From positions 1 to 64,000 of the forward strand of contig CAZDQF010000023.1 in NCBI GenBank assembly GCA_964507445.1: a stretch of DNA of 64,000 nt. The letters run 5' to 3'. Every line of letters starts with the position of its first letter. The first letter of the stretch is position 1. Under the pieces are notes generated by a model, which was not told the origin of the DNA, searched no databases, and was given only the letters and a program-made list of their open reading frames with translations. A program made the translations under genes and the position numbers. Positions 1 to 7,417 of this stretch are shown piece after piece. Source of the DNA: GCA-2683135 sp964507445 (GTDB lineage: Bacteria > Planctomycetota > GCA-002687715).

Positions 1-1158
1 GGCAGCAACCTGTTGTGGTCCACCTTCCTCGGGGGGGGTAACGATGACTATGCGTTTGCCCTGGCGCTCGACTCCTCGGGGGCGGTGACGGTGGCGGGGT
101 GGACCTATTCCTCCAACTTCTTCCCCACCACCCCCGGGGCCTACGACACCACGCACAACGGCACCTACGACGCCTTCGTCACCCGGCTCGACCCGACCGG
201 CGGCAGTCTCTTGTGGTCCACCTTCCTCGGGGGGGGTGCCACTGATTGGGCGTATGCCCTGGCGCTCGACCCCTCGGGGGCGGTGACGGTGGCGGGGTTT
301 ACCGGCTCCTCCGGCTTCCCCACCACCCCCGGGGCCTACGACCCCACGTACAACAGCAACTACGACGCCTTCGTCACCCGCCTCGATGCGACCGGTAGCA
401 CTCTCTTGTGGTCCACCTTCCTCGGGGGGGTTAACGATGACTATGCGTATGCCCTGGCGCTCGACCCCTCGGGGGCGGTGACGGTGGCGGGGTGGACCTA
501 TTCCTCCAACTTCCCCACCACCCCCGGGGCCTACGACCCCACGTACAACAGCAACTACGACGCCTTCGTCACCCGCCTCGATGCGACCGGTAGCACTCTC
601 TTGTGGTCCACCTTCCTCGGGGGGGGTAACGATGACTATGCGTATGCCCTGGCGCTCGACTCCTCCGGGGCGGTGACGGTGGCGGGGCATACCGACTCCT
701 CCGACTTCCCGACCACCCCCGGGGCCTACGACCCCACGTACAACAGCGGCAGCAACGACGCCTTCGTCACCCGCCTCGACCCGACCGGCTTCAACTTGGG
801 CATATCCCAAGCGGTGAACCTCGCGGTTACCGTCGGCTTGAGCGGTGGGCAGCCCCTCGCGCCGTACTACATCTTCTATTCGAACGACCCTCTGAACGGC
901 ACCGCGCCCGGCTTGGGTTGGGCCGCCGGATTGCATATCTCCGTGGCGGATGTCCTTGGGCAACTCAGCGCTGGTGCCGGGGGCGATCCGTTGTTTGGGG
1001 GCACCCTCGATGCGAGCGGGGCCTTCTTCCTCACCATTCCCGGTGGTGGACTCAGTTCACTGTCTGGCCAGACGTGGTGGGGCATGGGGCTTCAGGTGAA
1101 CCCCTGTCCGACCGGTGTCTACGACGTAACGCCGATCCAGAGCATCACCTTCCAGTAG
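1..1158 (+). CDS. SBBP beta-propeller repeat surface protein, 5' partial
   Basis: The reading frame is open at base 1, so the N terminus lies outside the window. The visible protein has four tandem repeats of 65-66 residues, each with LLWSTFLGGG, then ALDSSGAVTVAG, then FPTTPGAYD and DAFVTRLD. This is the SBBP (beta-propeller) repeat pattern. A C-terminal domain of about 110 residues follows (APYYIFYSNDPLNG, GLHIS, DPLFGGTLD, LSGQTWWG) and is shared with the FG-GAP proteins at 9688, 12099 and 17739. The role is inferred to be secreted or cell-surface. Ligand and partner are unknown. The repeats are almost identical at DNA level and carry G7-G8 tracts. Family assignment is firm; function is not known. 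Confidence 0.85.
   Translation, partial: GSNLLWSTFLGGGNDDYAFALALDSSGAVTVAGWTYSSNFFPTTPGAYDTTHNGTYDAFVTRLDPTGGSLLWSTFLGGGATDWAYALALDPSGAVTVAGFTGSSGFPTTPGAYDPTYNSNYDAFVTRLDATGSTLLWSTFLGGVNDDYAYALALDPSGAVTVAGWTYSSNFPTTPGAYDPTYNSNYDAFVTRLDATGSTLLWSTFLGGGNDDYAYALALDSSGAVTVAGHTDSSDFPTTPGAYDPTYNSGSNDAFVTRLDPTGFNLGISQAVNLAVTVGLSGGQPLAPYYIFYSNDPLNGTAPGLGWAAGLHISVADVLGQLSAGAGGDPLFGGTLDASGAFFLTIPGGGLSSLSGQTWWGMGLQVNPCPTGVYDVTPIQSITFQ
13..795 (+). repeat. Tandem 195-198 bp coding repeats
   Basis: Four consecutive units begin with ttgtggtccaccttcctc at 13, 211, 406 and 601. Units three and four are nearly identical over most of their length, which implies recent tandem duplication or gene conversion. Units 1, 2 and 4 contain a run of eight G (31-38, 229-236, 619-626). 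Unit 3 has seven G followed by T. Confidence 0.9.
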
Positions 1159-1204
1159 GCGACCCCTGCCACCACGGCGGGCGCTGCGTCGCACAAGCTG
1201 CGCA

Positions 1205-1226
1205 GTGCCCACAATGTGCCCACAAT
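1205..1226 (+). repeat. Tandem 11-bp repeat gtgcccacaat x2
   Basis: Two exact head-to-tail copies at 1205-1215 and 1216-1226. Short tandem repeats of this kind occur as arm-type sites beside recombinase attachment sites, but no integrase gene is visible in the window. Confidence 0.6.
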
Positions 1227-1228
1227 CC

Positions 1229-1305
1229 TGTCAGTCCATGGCATCCCATGGCAGTGAGTGGTTGCGCAAACCCCTTTGCTGACAGTCTGTGGCACCCCGT
1301 GGCAG
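1229..1305 (+). repeat. Imperfect 26-bp direct repeat
   Basis: Copies at 1229-1254 and 1280-1305 match at 21 of 26 positions and have a 51-bp start-to-start spacing. Both contain tggca-cccc-tggcag-like cores. The function is unknown; recombinase or regulator binding is possible. Confidence 0.5.
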
Positions 1306-1314
1306 CACCGCTCG

Positions 1315-1339
1315 TCTGGTTCAAGTCCAGGCGGGGTAG
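1315..1339 (+). other. tRNA T-arm-like fragment, possible att-site scar
   Basis: A 5-bp stem TCTGG/CCAGG encloses the loop TTCAAGT, which fits the T-loop consensus TTCRANY. It is followed by CGGGGTA and G in the place of the acceptor 3' strand and discriminator. No D-arm, anticodon arm or matching 5' acceptor strand lies upstream, so this is not a complete tRNA gene. A 3' tRNA fragment is what a tRNA-targeting element leaves at one border. A chance match cannot be excluded. Confidence 0.3.
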
Positions 1340-1666
1340 CTCGCCCGTACCGGGTGTCTTGTAGCCGCCGAATGGGCAGGCGACAGGCCACCCAACGCCG
1401 GCCTCCTGTACGACAGGCGGCGGAGAGGCCGCCGTTCCGGACGCAGGTAATTGGGAGTAAGGCTATTGAGTCCGTGAAAAGGGCGCTACCGTTGTGCTGG
1501 TGGTCTCCTTCGCGGGACCAGGCACGCAGCAGAGTCCTGCTCGGACGCCTCCAGGGCGTAGCGACCGGAAACGTGCCTTCTCTCATACCTCCCTGTTACT
1601 GCTGGATGGGTTGGGCGCTCGGCCGTGAAACGAGTCGGAGCGCAGCAGCAACAGGATCTGGACTTC

Positions 1667-3091
1667 ATGACGACCACACAGCCTGCGCAGCGCCGGAGCT
1701 CCTTCGAGGACTTCGACCTGGGCGACGACATCCTCCGCGCCATATCTGAAGCAGGGTTCCGCGACCCGCGGCCGATTCAGACCGCCGCCATCCCCGATGC
1801 CCTGGAAGGCCGCGACGTGCTCGGCCTCGCCCAGACGGGCACCGGCAAGACCGCGGCCTTCGCCTTGCCCATCATCGAATACCTGGCGGAAGCCCGGGGC
1901 CAGCATACCCGCGCCCTGATCCTCGCTCCGACCCGTGAGCTGGCCATACAGATCCAGGAAGAGACTCAGTTGCTCGCCAAGTACACGGACGTCCGATCCG
2001 TAACGGTGTTCGGAGGAGTTCCCGCCGGGCCCCAGATCCGCGCTCTGCGAGGGCGCCCCGACATCATCGTGGCCTGCCCCGGACGCCTCCTTGACCTGCT
2101 GAGCAGCCGTGACGCGCGGCTGGACCACATCGAGGTGCTGGTCCTGGACGAAGCCGATCACATGCTCGACATGGGCTTCCTCCCTGACATCAAGCGTATC
2201 CTCGCGCGCCTGCCCGAGAGACGCCAGAACCTCCTGTTCTCAGCCACCATGCCCACGGAGATCAGGTCTCTCGCTGATCATGTGCTGTACGAACCTCTCG
2301 TCGTCGAGCTCGCCCACTCGATGCCAGCAGCGACGATCGAGCATGCGCTCTACCCCATCGACAAGAGCCGCAAGGTCGCGCTCCTCCGTCACTTGATGGA
2401 CGCCGACGAGTTCAAATCGGCCATCGTCTTCCTGCGTACGAAACACCGCGCCAAGCGCCTCGCCCGAGACCTCGAGCGCGACGGCTATCGCGCCGTCGCC
2501 TTGCAGGGCAACATGAGCCAGGGGCAGCGGCAGCGTGCGATGCGGGGCTTCCGTGACGGGAGTTACAACGTCCTCGTCGCCACCGACATCGCCGCCCGGG
2601 GCATCGACGTCGCCCAGGTCAGCCACGTGATCAACTTCGACGTCCCCAATACCCCGGACGCCTACACTCACCGCATCGGCCGCACCGGTCGCGCGGAGTG
2701 CAAGGGCAAGGCCTACACCTTCGTCACCCACGAGGATTCGGCGGATGTCAAGGCCATCGAGCGCCGGCTCGACATGGACATTCCGCGGGTCAAGCTGCGT
2801 GAGTTCCAGACGCCGAGTCGCGGCCGCGATCAAGCGGACGGACAGCGGCGAGGCCAAAGCGGCGGTCGACGAGGCGCAAGCCAGCGGCGGAGATCCGACG
2901 AACGAGGCTCTCCACAAACCTCCTCGACCCAGGCGCCATCCACCCGCAAGGCGCCCTCAAGGAACCGTCGACGCCGCCGCAAGAACAGTCAGGGCACCTC
3001 AGGCCAGGCGTCCCAAGGCAGCTCCTCGCGTGCACGCAACGGACCTGGGGGCAACGCCCGGCGCCGGCGCCGGGCGCCGGGCAACGGATAG
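1667..3091 (+). CDS. rhlE: DEAD-box RNA helicase, RhlE-like
   Basis: ATP-dependent RNA helicase of 474 residues. The Q motif region (RDPRPIQ), Walker A (AQTGTGKT), PTRELA, DEAD (VLDEADHM), SAT (LFSATMP) and the RecA2 motifs ARGID and HRIGRTGR are all present in order. The last 90 or so residues are a basic, disordered Arg/Ser/Gly tail ending in RRRRRAPGNG, as in RhlE-type helicases with RNA-binding tails. ATG at 1667 is preferred because AGGA lies 10 nt upstream (1653-1656); an in-frame GTG at 1625 would add 14 residues. It probably acts in mRNA turnover or ribosome assembly. The subfamily is less certain than the helicase call. Confidence 0.92.
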   Translation: MTTTQPAQRRSSFEDFDLGDDILRAISEAGFRDPRPIQTAAIPDALEGRDVLGLAQTGTGKTAAFALPIIEYLAEARGQHTRALILAPTRELAIQIQEETQLLAKYTDVRSVTVFGGVPAGPQIRALRGRPDIIVACPGRLLDLLSSRDARLDHIEVLVLDEADHMLDMGFLPDIKRILARLPERRQNLLFSATMPTEIRSLADHVLYEPLVVELAHSMPAATIEHALYPIDKSRKVALLRHLMDADEFKSAIVFLRTKHRAKRLARDLERDGYRAVALQGNMSQGQRQRAMRGFRDGSYNVLVATDIAARGIDVAQVSHVINFDVPNTPDAYTHRIGRTGRAECKGKAYTFVTHEDSADVKAIERRLDMDIPRVKLREFQTPSRGRDQADGQRRGQSGGRRGASQRRRSDERGSPQTSSTQAPSTRKAPSRNRRRRRKNSQGTSGQASQGSSSRARNGPGGNARRRRRAPGNG

Positions 3092-3116
3092 GGGCAGGCG
3101 CCGCCGCGGCCGGCGG

Positions 3117-3236
3117 TCAGGTGGCCGGGGTCAAGGGCCCCGCGGTCTCGCCCAGGGGGGGTTGCCCGAGGGCCATCGGACAGAGCAGCACCACGGCCAG
3201 CCCGGCGGCCCGTGTCACACGTCTCATCATCTGCAT
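3117..3236 (-). pseudogene. Orphan signal peptide, possible gene remnant
   Basis: The minus strand encodes 39 residues starting MQMMRRVTRAAGLAVVLL and reaching ALGQ, which is a good Sec signal peptide with a cleavage motif. Only about 15 residues follow before the stop. GGAG lies 4 nt upstream of the first ATG and 10 nt upstream of the second. It could be the 5' stub of a secreted-protein gene truncated beside the helicase, a tiny secreted peptide, or chance. Confidence 0.25.
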
Positions 3237-3331
3237 CGGTCTCCAGCAACGTGTTCGCGTTGACATCCCTGTCGGATGCGGGAATGACGCGCTGCCGCGG
3301 CGGAGATTAGACTGAGTCGGGGAGAAGAACG

Positions 3332-3589
3332 ATGCCTGAGGCCTCGAATCCGTCGCCACGTGCGCGTGCTCGCTGCCTCAATTGCGGTTGGTCCATGATC
3401 GAAGTCGGCTGCAAGGTGCGCTGCCCACGGTGCAACGTGTTCTACGATTGCTCCGACGGCATGCTGCCCATGCCCGAGGCGGAACCGACGCGGGCGGAGC
3501 CGCAACCAGAACCCCAGCAGCAACCTCGGCCGGGCCGCACGGTCTCGGTCCGGGGAGACCCGCAAGGAAGGAACCGGAGCCTCTCATGA
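3332..3589 (+). CDS. Small zinc-ribbon protein
   Basis: 85 residues. The N-terminal half has two cysteine knuckles, RCLNCGW and RCPRCNVFYDC, predicted to bind one zinc ion. The C-terminal half is Pro/Glu/Gln-rich and probably disordered. GGGGAGAAG precedes the ATG. The stop overlaps the next ATG by 4 bases (ATGA at 3586-3589), so translation of the two genes is probably coupled. Function is unknown; nucleic-acid or protein binding is the usual role of such ribbons. Confidence 0.75.
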   Translation: MPEASNPSPRARARCLNCGWSMIEVGCKVRCPRCNVFYDCSDGMLPMPEAEPTRAEPQPEPQQQPRPGRTVSVRGDPQGRNRSLS

Positions 3590-4080
3590 ACAACGCGGAA
3601 CTGTCGGTCAGGATGGAACGGATGGAGCGTGAACTCCAGCGGTGGCGCCGCGCCGCCATGGCCCTGATCGTGGGGGCGACGGTGCTGGGCTGCGCCGCCG
3701 CGTCACGCCAGGAGGAGGTCCCGGAGATGGTGACGGCCCGCGGGTTCGACGTGGTCAACGAAGCCGGCAAGATCGTCGCCAGCATGCATCCGGACGAGAG
3801 CGGCGACGGCAGGCTGGAGCTCTACAACAGCAGGGGCACCCGGGTCGTCGAGGTGCTCGCGGACGAGGCTGGCTCTGGCAGGATCCTGGTCTCGAACAAC
3901 CGCTACAGACCCGTGGTGAGGATCACCGTCGATCAACACGGGAACGGGGACCTGGCGGTCTGCAACGACGCCAGGAAGTCCCTGGTCAATCTGAGCGCCG
4001 ACAAGTTCAAAGGGGGGCTCATCAGGGTGTTCAACGGGCAGGTCTTCAACAAGGAGCTCTGGCGAGCCCCGCAGAAGTAG
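3586..4080 (+). CDS. Membrane-anchored protein with N-terminal coiled coil
   Basis: 164 residues. A charged, coiled-coil-like start (RMERMERELQRWRR) leads to a hydrophobic segment ending VLGCAAAS, which could be a transmembrane anchor or a lipoprotein signal. The rest is beta-rich and repetitive (ARGFDVVNEAGKIVAS, GRLELYNSRGTRVVEV, ILVSNNRYRPVVRI), as in a small beta-solenoid or stacked strands. It is translationally coupled to the zinc-ribbon gene. No family was recognised. The C-terminal part is predicted to lie outside the cytoplasm. Confidence 0.75.
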   Translation: MNNAELSVRMERMERELQRWRRAAMALIVGATVLGCAAASRQEEVPEMVTARGFDVVNEAGKIVASMHPDESGDGRLELYNSRGTRVVEVLADEAGSGRILVSNNRYRPVVRITVDQHGNGDLAVCNDARKSLVNLSADKFKGGLIRVFNGQVFNKELWRAPQK

Positions 4081-4434
4081 CGAGCATCGTCACGAGTCGG
4101 GGACCAGCGGGCGGGCGCCGACGCCCCGTATCGACGGGACCGGTCCGCTGCGACGGCGCCCGTCCGACGATCTGACGCGAGAGTCACCACACCACTCCCC
4201 CATCCGGCGACGCTGGGCTCCGCTCACCAACCCCGTTCCCGGAATCCACCGCTTCAGACCGGCGACCGCTCGCGCCCCGAGGCACCGCTCGCGCCAACTG
4301 AGCCGGGAAATGTCGAACGAGAACGGCTCGCATCCGGAACCGGCCCTGTCTTCAAGCCCAGGTGCCTGAAGACGCGGCGGACGCCGCCGCTGCTCCTCTA
4401 CCGTGATCAGGATGATGATGAACGGAGAACAACC
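4081..4434. other. Intergenic region, 354 bp
   Basis: No gene is seen. An inverted repeat with perfect 9-bp arms (4112-4120 and 4154-4162) could form a large-loop hairpin after the membrane-protein gene, but it has no T-run. A ribosome binding site lies just before the serine hydrolase ATG at 4435. No promoter is convincing. Confidence 0.4.
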
Positions 4435-6447
4435 ATGAACAACAGGCTATTACTGATCCGCGTCCTGGTGACCATCGTCCTCGTCGCCCCTTTCGCAGAA
4501 GGGCAGTGGAAGACAGCCACCGGCGGCCGACGCCTCGCGGTAAAGAGCCCCGCGTCCTACTCGCTCTATTCGCTATTGCGAAATCGCCTGTGGGCAGGAC
4601 AGGACCTGGACGTGGTCACGGAGACCCCCACGGGCGGCTGGCTGGTGATCGGCAACGGTTTCTTCCAGGTCTCCGCCGGCCACTACCTGCCCTGGTCCCT
4701 GGCGCAAGAGATCTCAAGGACTCACGGCCTCGGCCTGCGCATCGATGATGTGGCCTTCGACAAGGACGGGGACTGGGTCCTGGTGGCGGGCTCCCGGGTC
4801 CGTACGGGGGGCGGCATCGAGAGCAGTTGCATGTCTCGCCTGCACACGGCCACGGGAGCGGGTGAGGAGATTCGATCGGTGGCCTTCGACCCGGACGGCA
4901 CCGGATGGGTCATCGCCACGAATTCGGACACCTACAGTTCCCTTGTACCCGGAAGCCTGAACTACGCCCTGCACGAGTGCCGCAAGGGCAAGCGCGGTGT
5001 CCTACAGGTCCGCTTCGGCGGTTCAACGGGTCGGGGTTGGGTCCTCACGACCGGTCGTTGGTCGGTGACCAGTGACGGATTCGACGGTCATCCCGGACCA
5101 TCGCAGATCTCATCAGAGTTGAACTGGTTCCTGCGCATGGGCTACCAGACGGACAAGATCGCCACCTTCGGCGACGGCTGGGTGGTCTACGCCTCGGGGC
5201 TGCTGCCCTCACCCAGCGACGACAAGGACAGGTTCCTCAGCAACGTGGGCGGCACCGACATCGTCACCCGCATGGCCCAGCTGAACGTCGCCGGCCTCTC
5301 CATCGCCGTGATCAAGGACAAGCGTATCGATTGGGTACGCGGCTATGGAGTCCAGAAGAACGGCGAGGACACCGTGGTCAACACCTACACCCGCTTCAAC
5401 GCCGCCTCCCTCTCCAAGGCCGTCGCCGCCATGACCGCCCTCAGCGTGGTGGAAGACGGGCTGGTGGGGCTGGACCAGGGCATGCTGAACATCCTCAACG
5501 ACCCCAGCAACACCGTGGACTATGGGGATCTCGTCGGTGAGTGGGCCCATGAGCACGCGACAGAGACCATCAACTTCCCGTTCTTCGGTCCCCTCGTGTT
5601 CCCTGATGACCTGAGGATCTCCGGCGTCTCCCTGCGGATGCTGCTCAGCCATACTGCTGGGCTGAATGTCCACGGAATCGGCCTGCTGCCCATGCAGCAG
5701 AACGGCCTCCCCAACCCCGCGGGTCTCCGAGACGAGCTCATCTGGACCCCCAACAGCCGTGTCAACAACAGCCTGACGCTCATGCCACTAGGGACGGAGC
5801 GGGTCATGCTGACGCAAGACCCGGCGACCATGTACGACTACTCTGGCGGCGGATTCTGCGCCGCGGAGGCCCTCATCGAAGCGGCCACCCAGAAGGACTT
5901 CGCCTCCGCCGCCAGCCTGCGCGTGCTGGGTCCTCTGGGGATGTTCCGCAGCACGTTCCTGCGCAACGTCAGCGCCACCAACCGCGCCAACGGGCACACC
6001 GGCAGCGGCACCGTCCTGGACCACCGCTACTGTCCTGGGAAGGCGGCTGGTGGGCTCGTCACCACGGCGGAGGACTACGCCCGGTTCCTGTGCTGCCTGG
6101 CTCTGGACGGCCGCCGTCACGCGGACGCCAGCTGGAGCGATCGCGTCCTCGACTGGTACACCACCCGCTGGATCATGATGCGGGGCGTCAACGACACCAA
6201 CGGCAACCGCATCAACATTGACGCAACCACCTATCCCGCCTTGGGAGTGATGGCGTCCCGAACCAGCGACCTTGGCCGCCCGCTCTACCTCGAACACGGC
6301 GGCAGTCAGTCAGGATTCGCCAACCGATTCCGCATCTACCCCTACAAGGGAGAAGGGGTCGTGTTCTTCATCAACTCCTCTGGCAACAGCAACGGCCGCC
6401 AACTCCGCACGGAGTTGCTGACCGCGTTCGTCAACATCTACATCTGA
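4435..6447 (+). CDS. Secreted serine hydrolase (beta-lactamase/PBP4* family) with N-terminal repeat domain
   Basis: 670 residues with a signal peptide ending near APFAEGQ. Residues about 275-665 form a class C beta-lactamase-like serine hydrolase: SLSK nucleophile motif at 325-328, Tyr-Ser-Gly at 469-471 and HGGS at 621. Members act as beta-lactamases, D-aminopeptidases, esterases or carboxypeptidases; the substrate is not readable here. Residues about 30-265 contain repeated blade-like strands (GGWLVIGNG, DGDWVLVAGS, GTGWVIATNS, GRGWVLTTG, GDGWVVYASG) that suggest a fused beta-propeller or beta-repeat. The ATG follows GGAG. It appears to be a single-gene unit. Confidence 0.88.
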   Translation: MNNRLLLIRVLVTIVLVAPFAEGQWKTATGGRRLAVKSPASYSLYSLLRNRLWAGQDLDVVTETPTGGWLVIGNGFFQVSAGHYLPWSLAQEISRTHGLGLRIDDVAFDKDGDWVLVAGSRVRTGGGIESSCMSRLHTATGAGEEIRSVAFDPDGTGWVIATNSDTYSSLVPGSLNYALHECRKGKRGVLQVRFGGSTGRGWVLTTGRWSVTSDGFDGHPGPSQISSELNWFLRMGYQTDKIATFGDGWVVYASGLLPSPSDDKDRFLSNVGGTDIVTRMAQLNVAGLSIAVIKDKRIDWVRGYGVQKNGEDTVVNTYTRFNAASLSKAVAAMTALSVVEDGLVGLDQGMLNILNDPSNTVDYGDLVGEWAHEHATETINFPFFGPLVFPDDLRISGVSLRMLLSHTAGLNVHGIGLLPMQQNGLPNPAGLRDELIWTPNSRVNNSLTLMPLGTERVMLTQDPATMYDYSGGGFCAAEALIEAATQKDFASAASLRVLGPLGMFRSTFLRNVSATNRANGHTGSGTVLDHRYCPGKAAGGLVTTAEDYARFLCCLALDGRRHADASWSDRVLDWYTTRWIMMRGVNDTNGNRINIDATTYPALGVMASRTSDLGRPLYLEHGGSQSGFANRFRIYPYKGEGVVFFINSSGNSNGRQLRTELLTAFVNIYI

Positions 6448-6650
6448 CGCCCCGGCGCCGTCGTGGCGGGGGGCGCGAAGCGTCCCGCCACGACGGGCGA
6501 ACCTCGAACAGACGCTCTCGAGGGCCCCGTGGGCGGGATGCGCGGGCCGCGCGACAGCGTGCAACACGGGGATGTGGACCATGGATGCAGCCGTTATCCT
6601 GGCTCGTCTCTCAGCGTCCAACATCAACCACCTCTGTACGGAGCACCGAT

Positions 6651-7259
6651 ATGCGTCTGCCCATCCTCGCCACCGCCTGCCTCGCCATCCTCTTCGCCGC
6701 CTCCACCACCGCCCAGGTCCAGGTCTTCGGCGGCAGCACCCAGCGTCACGCCACCTCCCAGGTGTTGTTCGGAGACGGTCTGATGGCGGGCATCGCCATC
6801 GAGCACGGGCAGCCTGTGTGGAAGGACAAGTACGACGGCATGCTGGATCAGCTCAAGGGCAAGCTCAACCGCCTCGGCAGCAACTGGTGGACCACCATGA
6901 CCACCAGCGTTGACATCGAGCTGGGCGGCGCCGAGGTCCCCGCCGGCAGCTACCTCCTCGGCCTGCACTGCAGCAAGGACGGTAAATTTGGGCTGGCGTT
7001 CCTGGAAGCGACCAAGGGGATGAAGCAGGGCGCGGTACCGTTCCCCATGAACGGCGGGATGAACTGGAAACCGGACTTCATCGCCCCGTTGACCTTTCAC
7101 AAGGGGGTCATCAAGGGAGTCGTCAAGAAGCTGGAGTTGGCCCTCAAGGTGAAGGGCGACGACCTCGCAAATGGCAGCTTCGCCCTGTCCTGGGGGACCC
7201 ACCAACTCCGCGCCAAGCTGGCGGTGATCCCGGGTGGTCACAAGCACGGCAAGGACTGA
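6651..7259 (+). CDS. Secreted DUF2911-like protein
   Basis: 202 residues. The start at 6651 gives a clean signal peptide (MRLPILATACLAILFAAS to TTAQ) and has GGAG 9 nt upstream. The mature part has the order seen in DUF2911 proteins: an early GIAIEHGQPVWK strand, a central SNWWTTMTTSVDIELGG, then VPAGSYLLGLHC and GLAFLEA. The C-terminal quarter is Lys-rich (KGVVKKLELALKVKG). The biochemical role of the family is unknown, and the family match is by eye. Confidence 0.7.
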   Translation: MRLPILATACLAILFAASTTAQVQVFGGSTQRHATSQVLFGDGLMAGIAIEHGQPVWKDKYDGMLDQLKGKLNRLGSNWWTTMTTSVDIELGGAEVPAGSYLLGLHCSKDGKFGLAFLEATKGMKQGAVPFPMNGGMNWKPDFIAPLTFHKGVIKGVVKKLELALKVKGDDLANGSFALSWGTHQLRAKLAVIPGGHKHGKD

Positions 7260-7269
7260 CCCGACTCCC

Positions 7270-7303
7270 CCCTGGGTTCGAGTCTGAGACTTCGAGTCCA
7301 GGG
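7270..7303 (+). terminator. Hairpin after the DUF2911-like gene
   Basis: ccctgg and ccaggg flank a mostly complementary interior (gttcgagtct / agacttcgagt), giving an imperfect 16-bp stem 10 nt after the stop codon. There is no clear T-run, so efficiency is uncertain. Confidence 0.4.
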
Positions 7304-7417
7304 CCGCTTCTCGCTGGCACTTGCCGAGCCATTTGTTTTCGACAGTCCCTTTCGGGATCCGGCGACCAGTGCGTAACATCAGGATGTGCTGGCCTCGGCC
7401 TGCGCCGGGAGCATCAC

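Larger units (their letters stand above)
1159..1666. other. Intergenic region with repeats and a T-arm-like fragment
   Basis: No gene is supported in these 508 bases. They hold a tandem 11-bp repeat (1205-1226), an imperfect 26-bp direct repeat (1229-1254 and 1280-1305), a sequence matching a tRNA T-arm plus acceptor strand (1315-1339), a 6-bp-stem hairpin (1416-1433) and a weak promoter-like TTGAGT (1466-1471) / TACCGT (1487-1492) pair with a short 15-nt spacer. If that promoter is real, the helicase mRNA has a leader of roughly 170 nt. Open frames here look like chance. Confidence 0.5.

Noticed and set aside
13..795. CRISPR-like repeat array
   Set aside because: The 195-198 bp tandem units are in-frame protein repeats without unique spacers.
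1315..1339. Complete tRNA gene
   Set aside because: Only a T-arm and acceptor-like strand are present; no D-arm, anticodon arm or pairing 5' end.
3260..3288. Promoter TTGACA with AATGAC for the zinc-ribbon gene
   Set aside because: The -35 is perfect, but the -10 matches at only three positions, and no better box lies at 16-18 nt.
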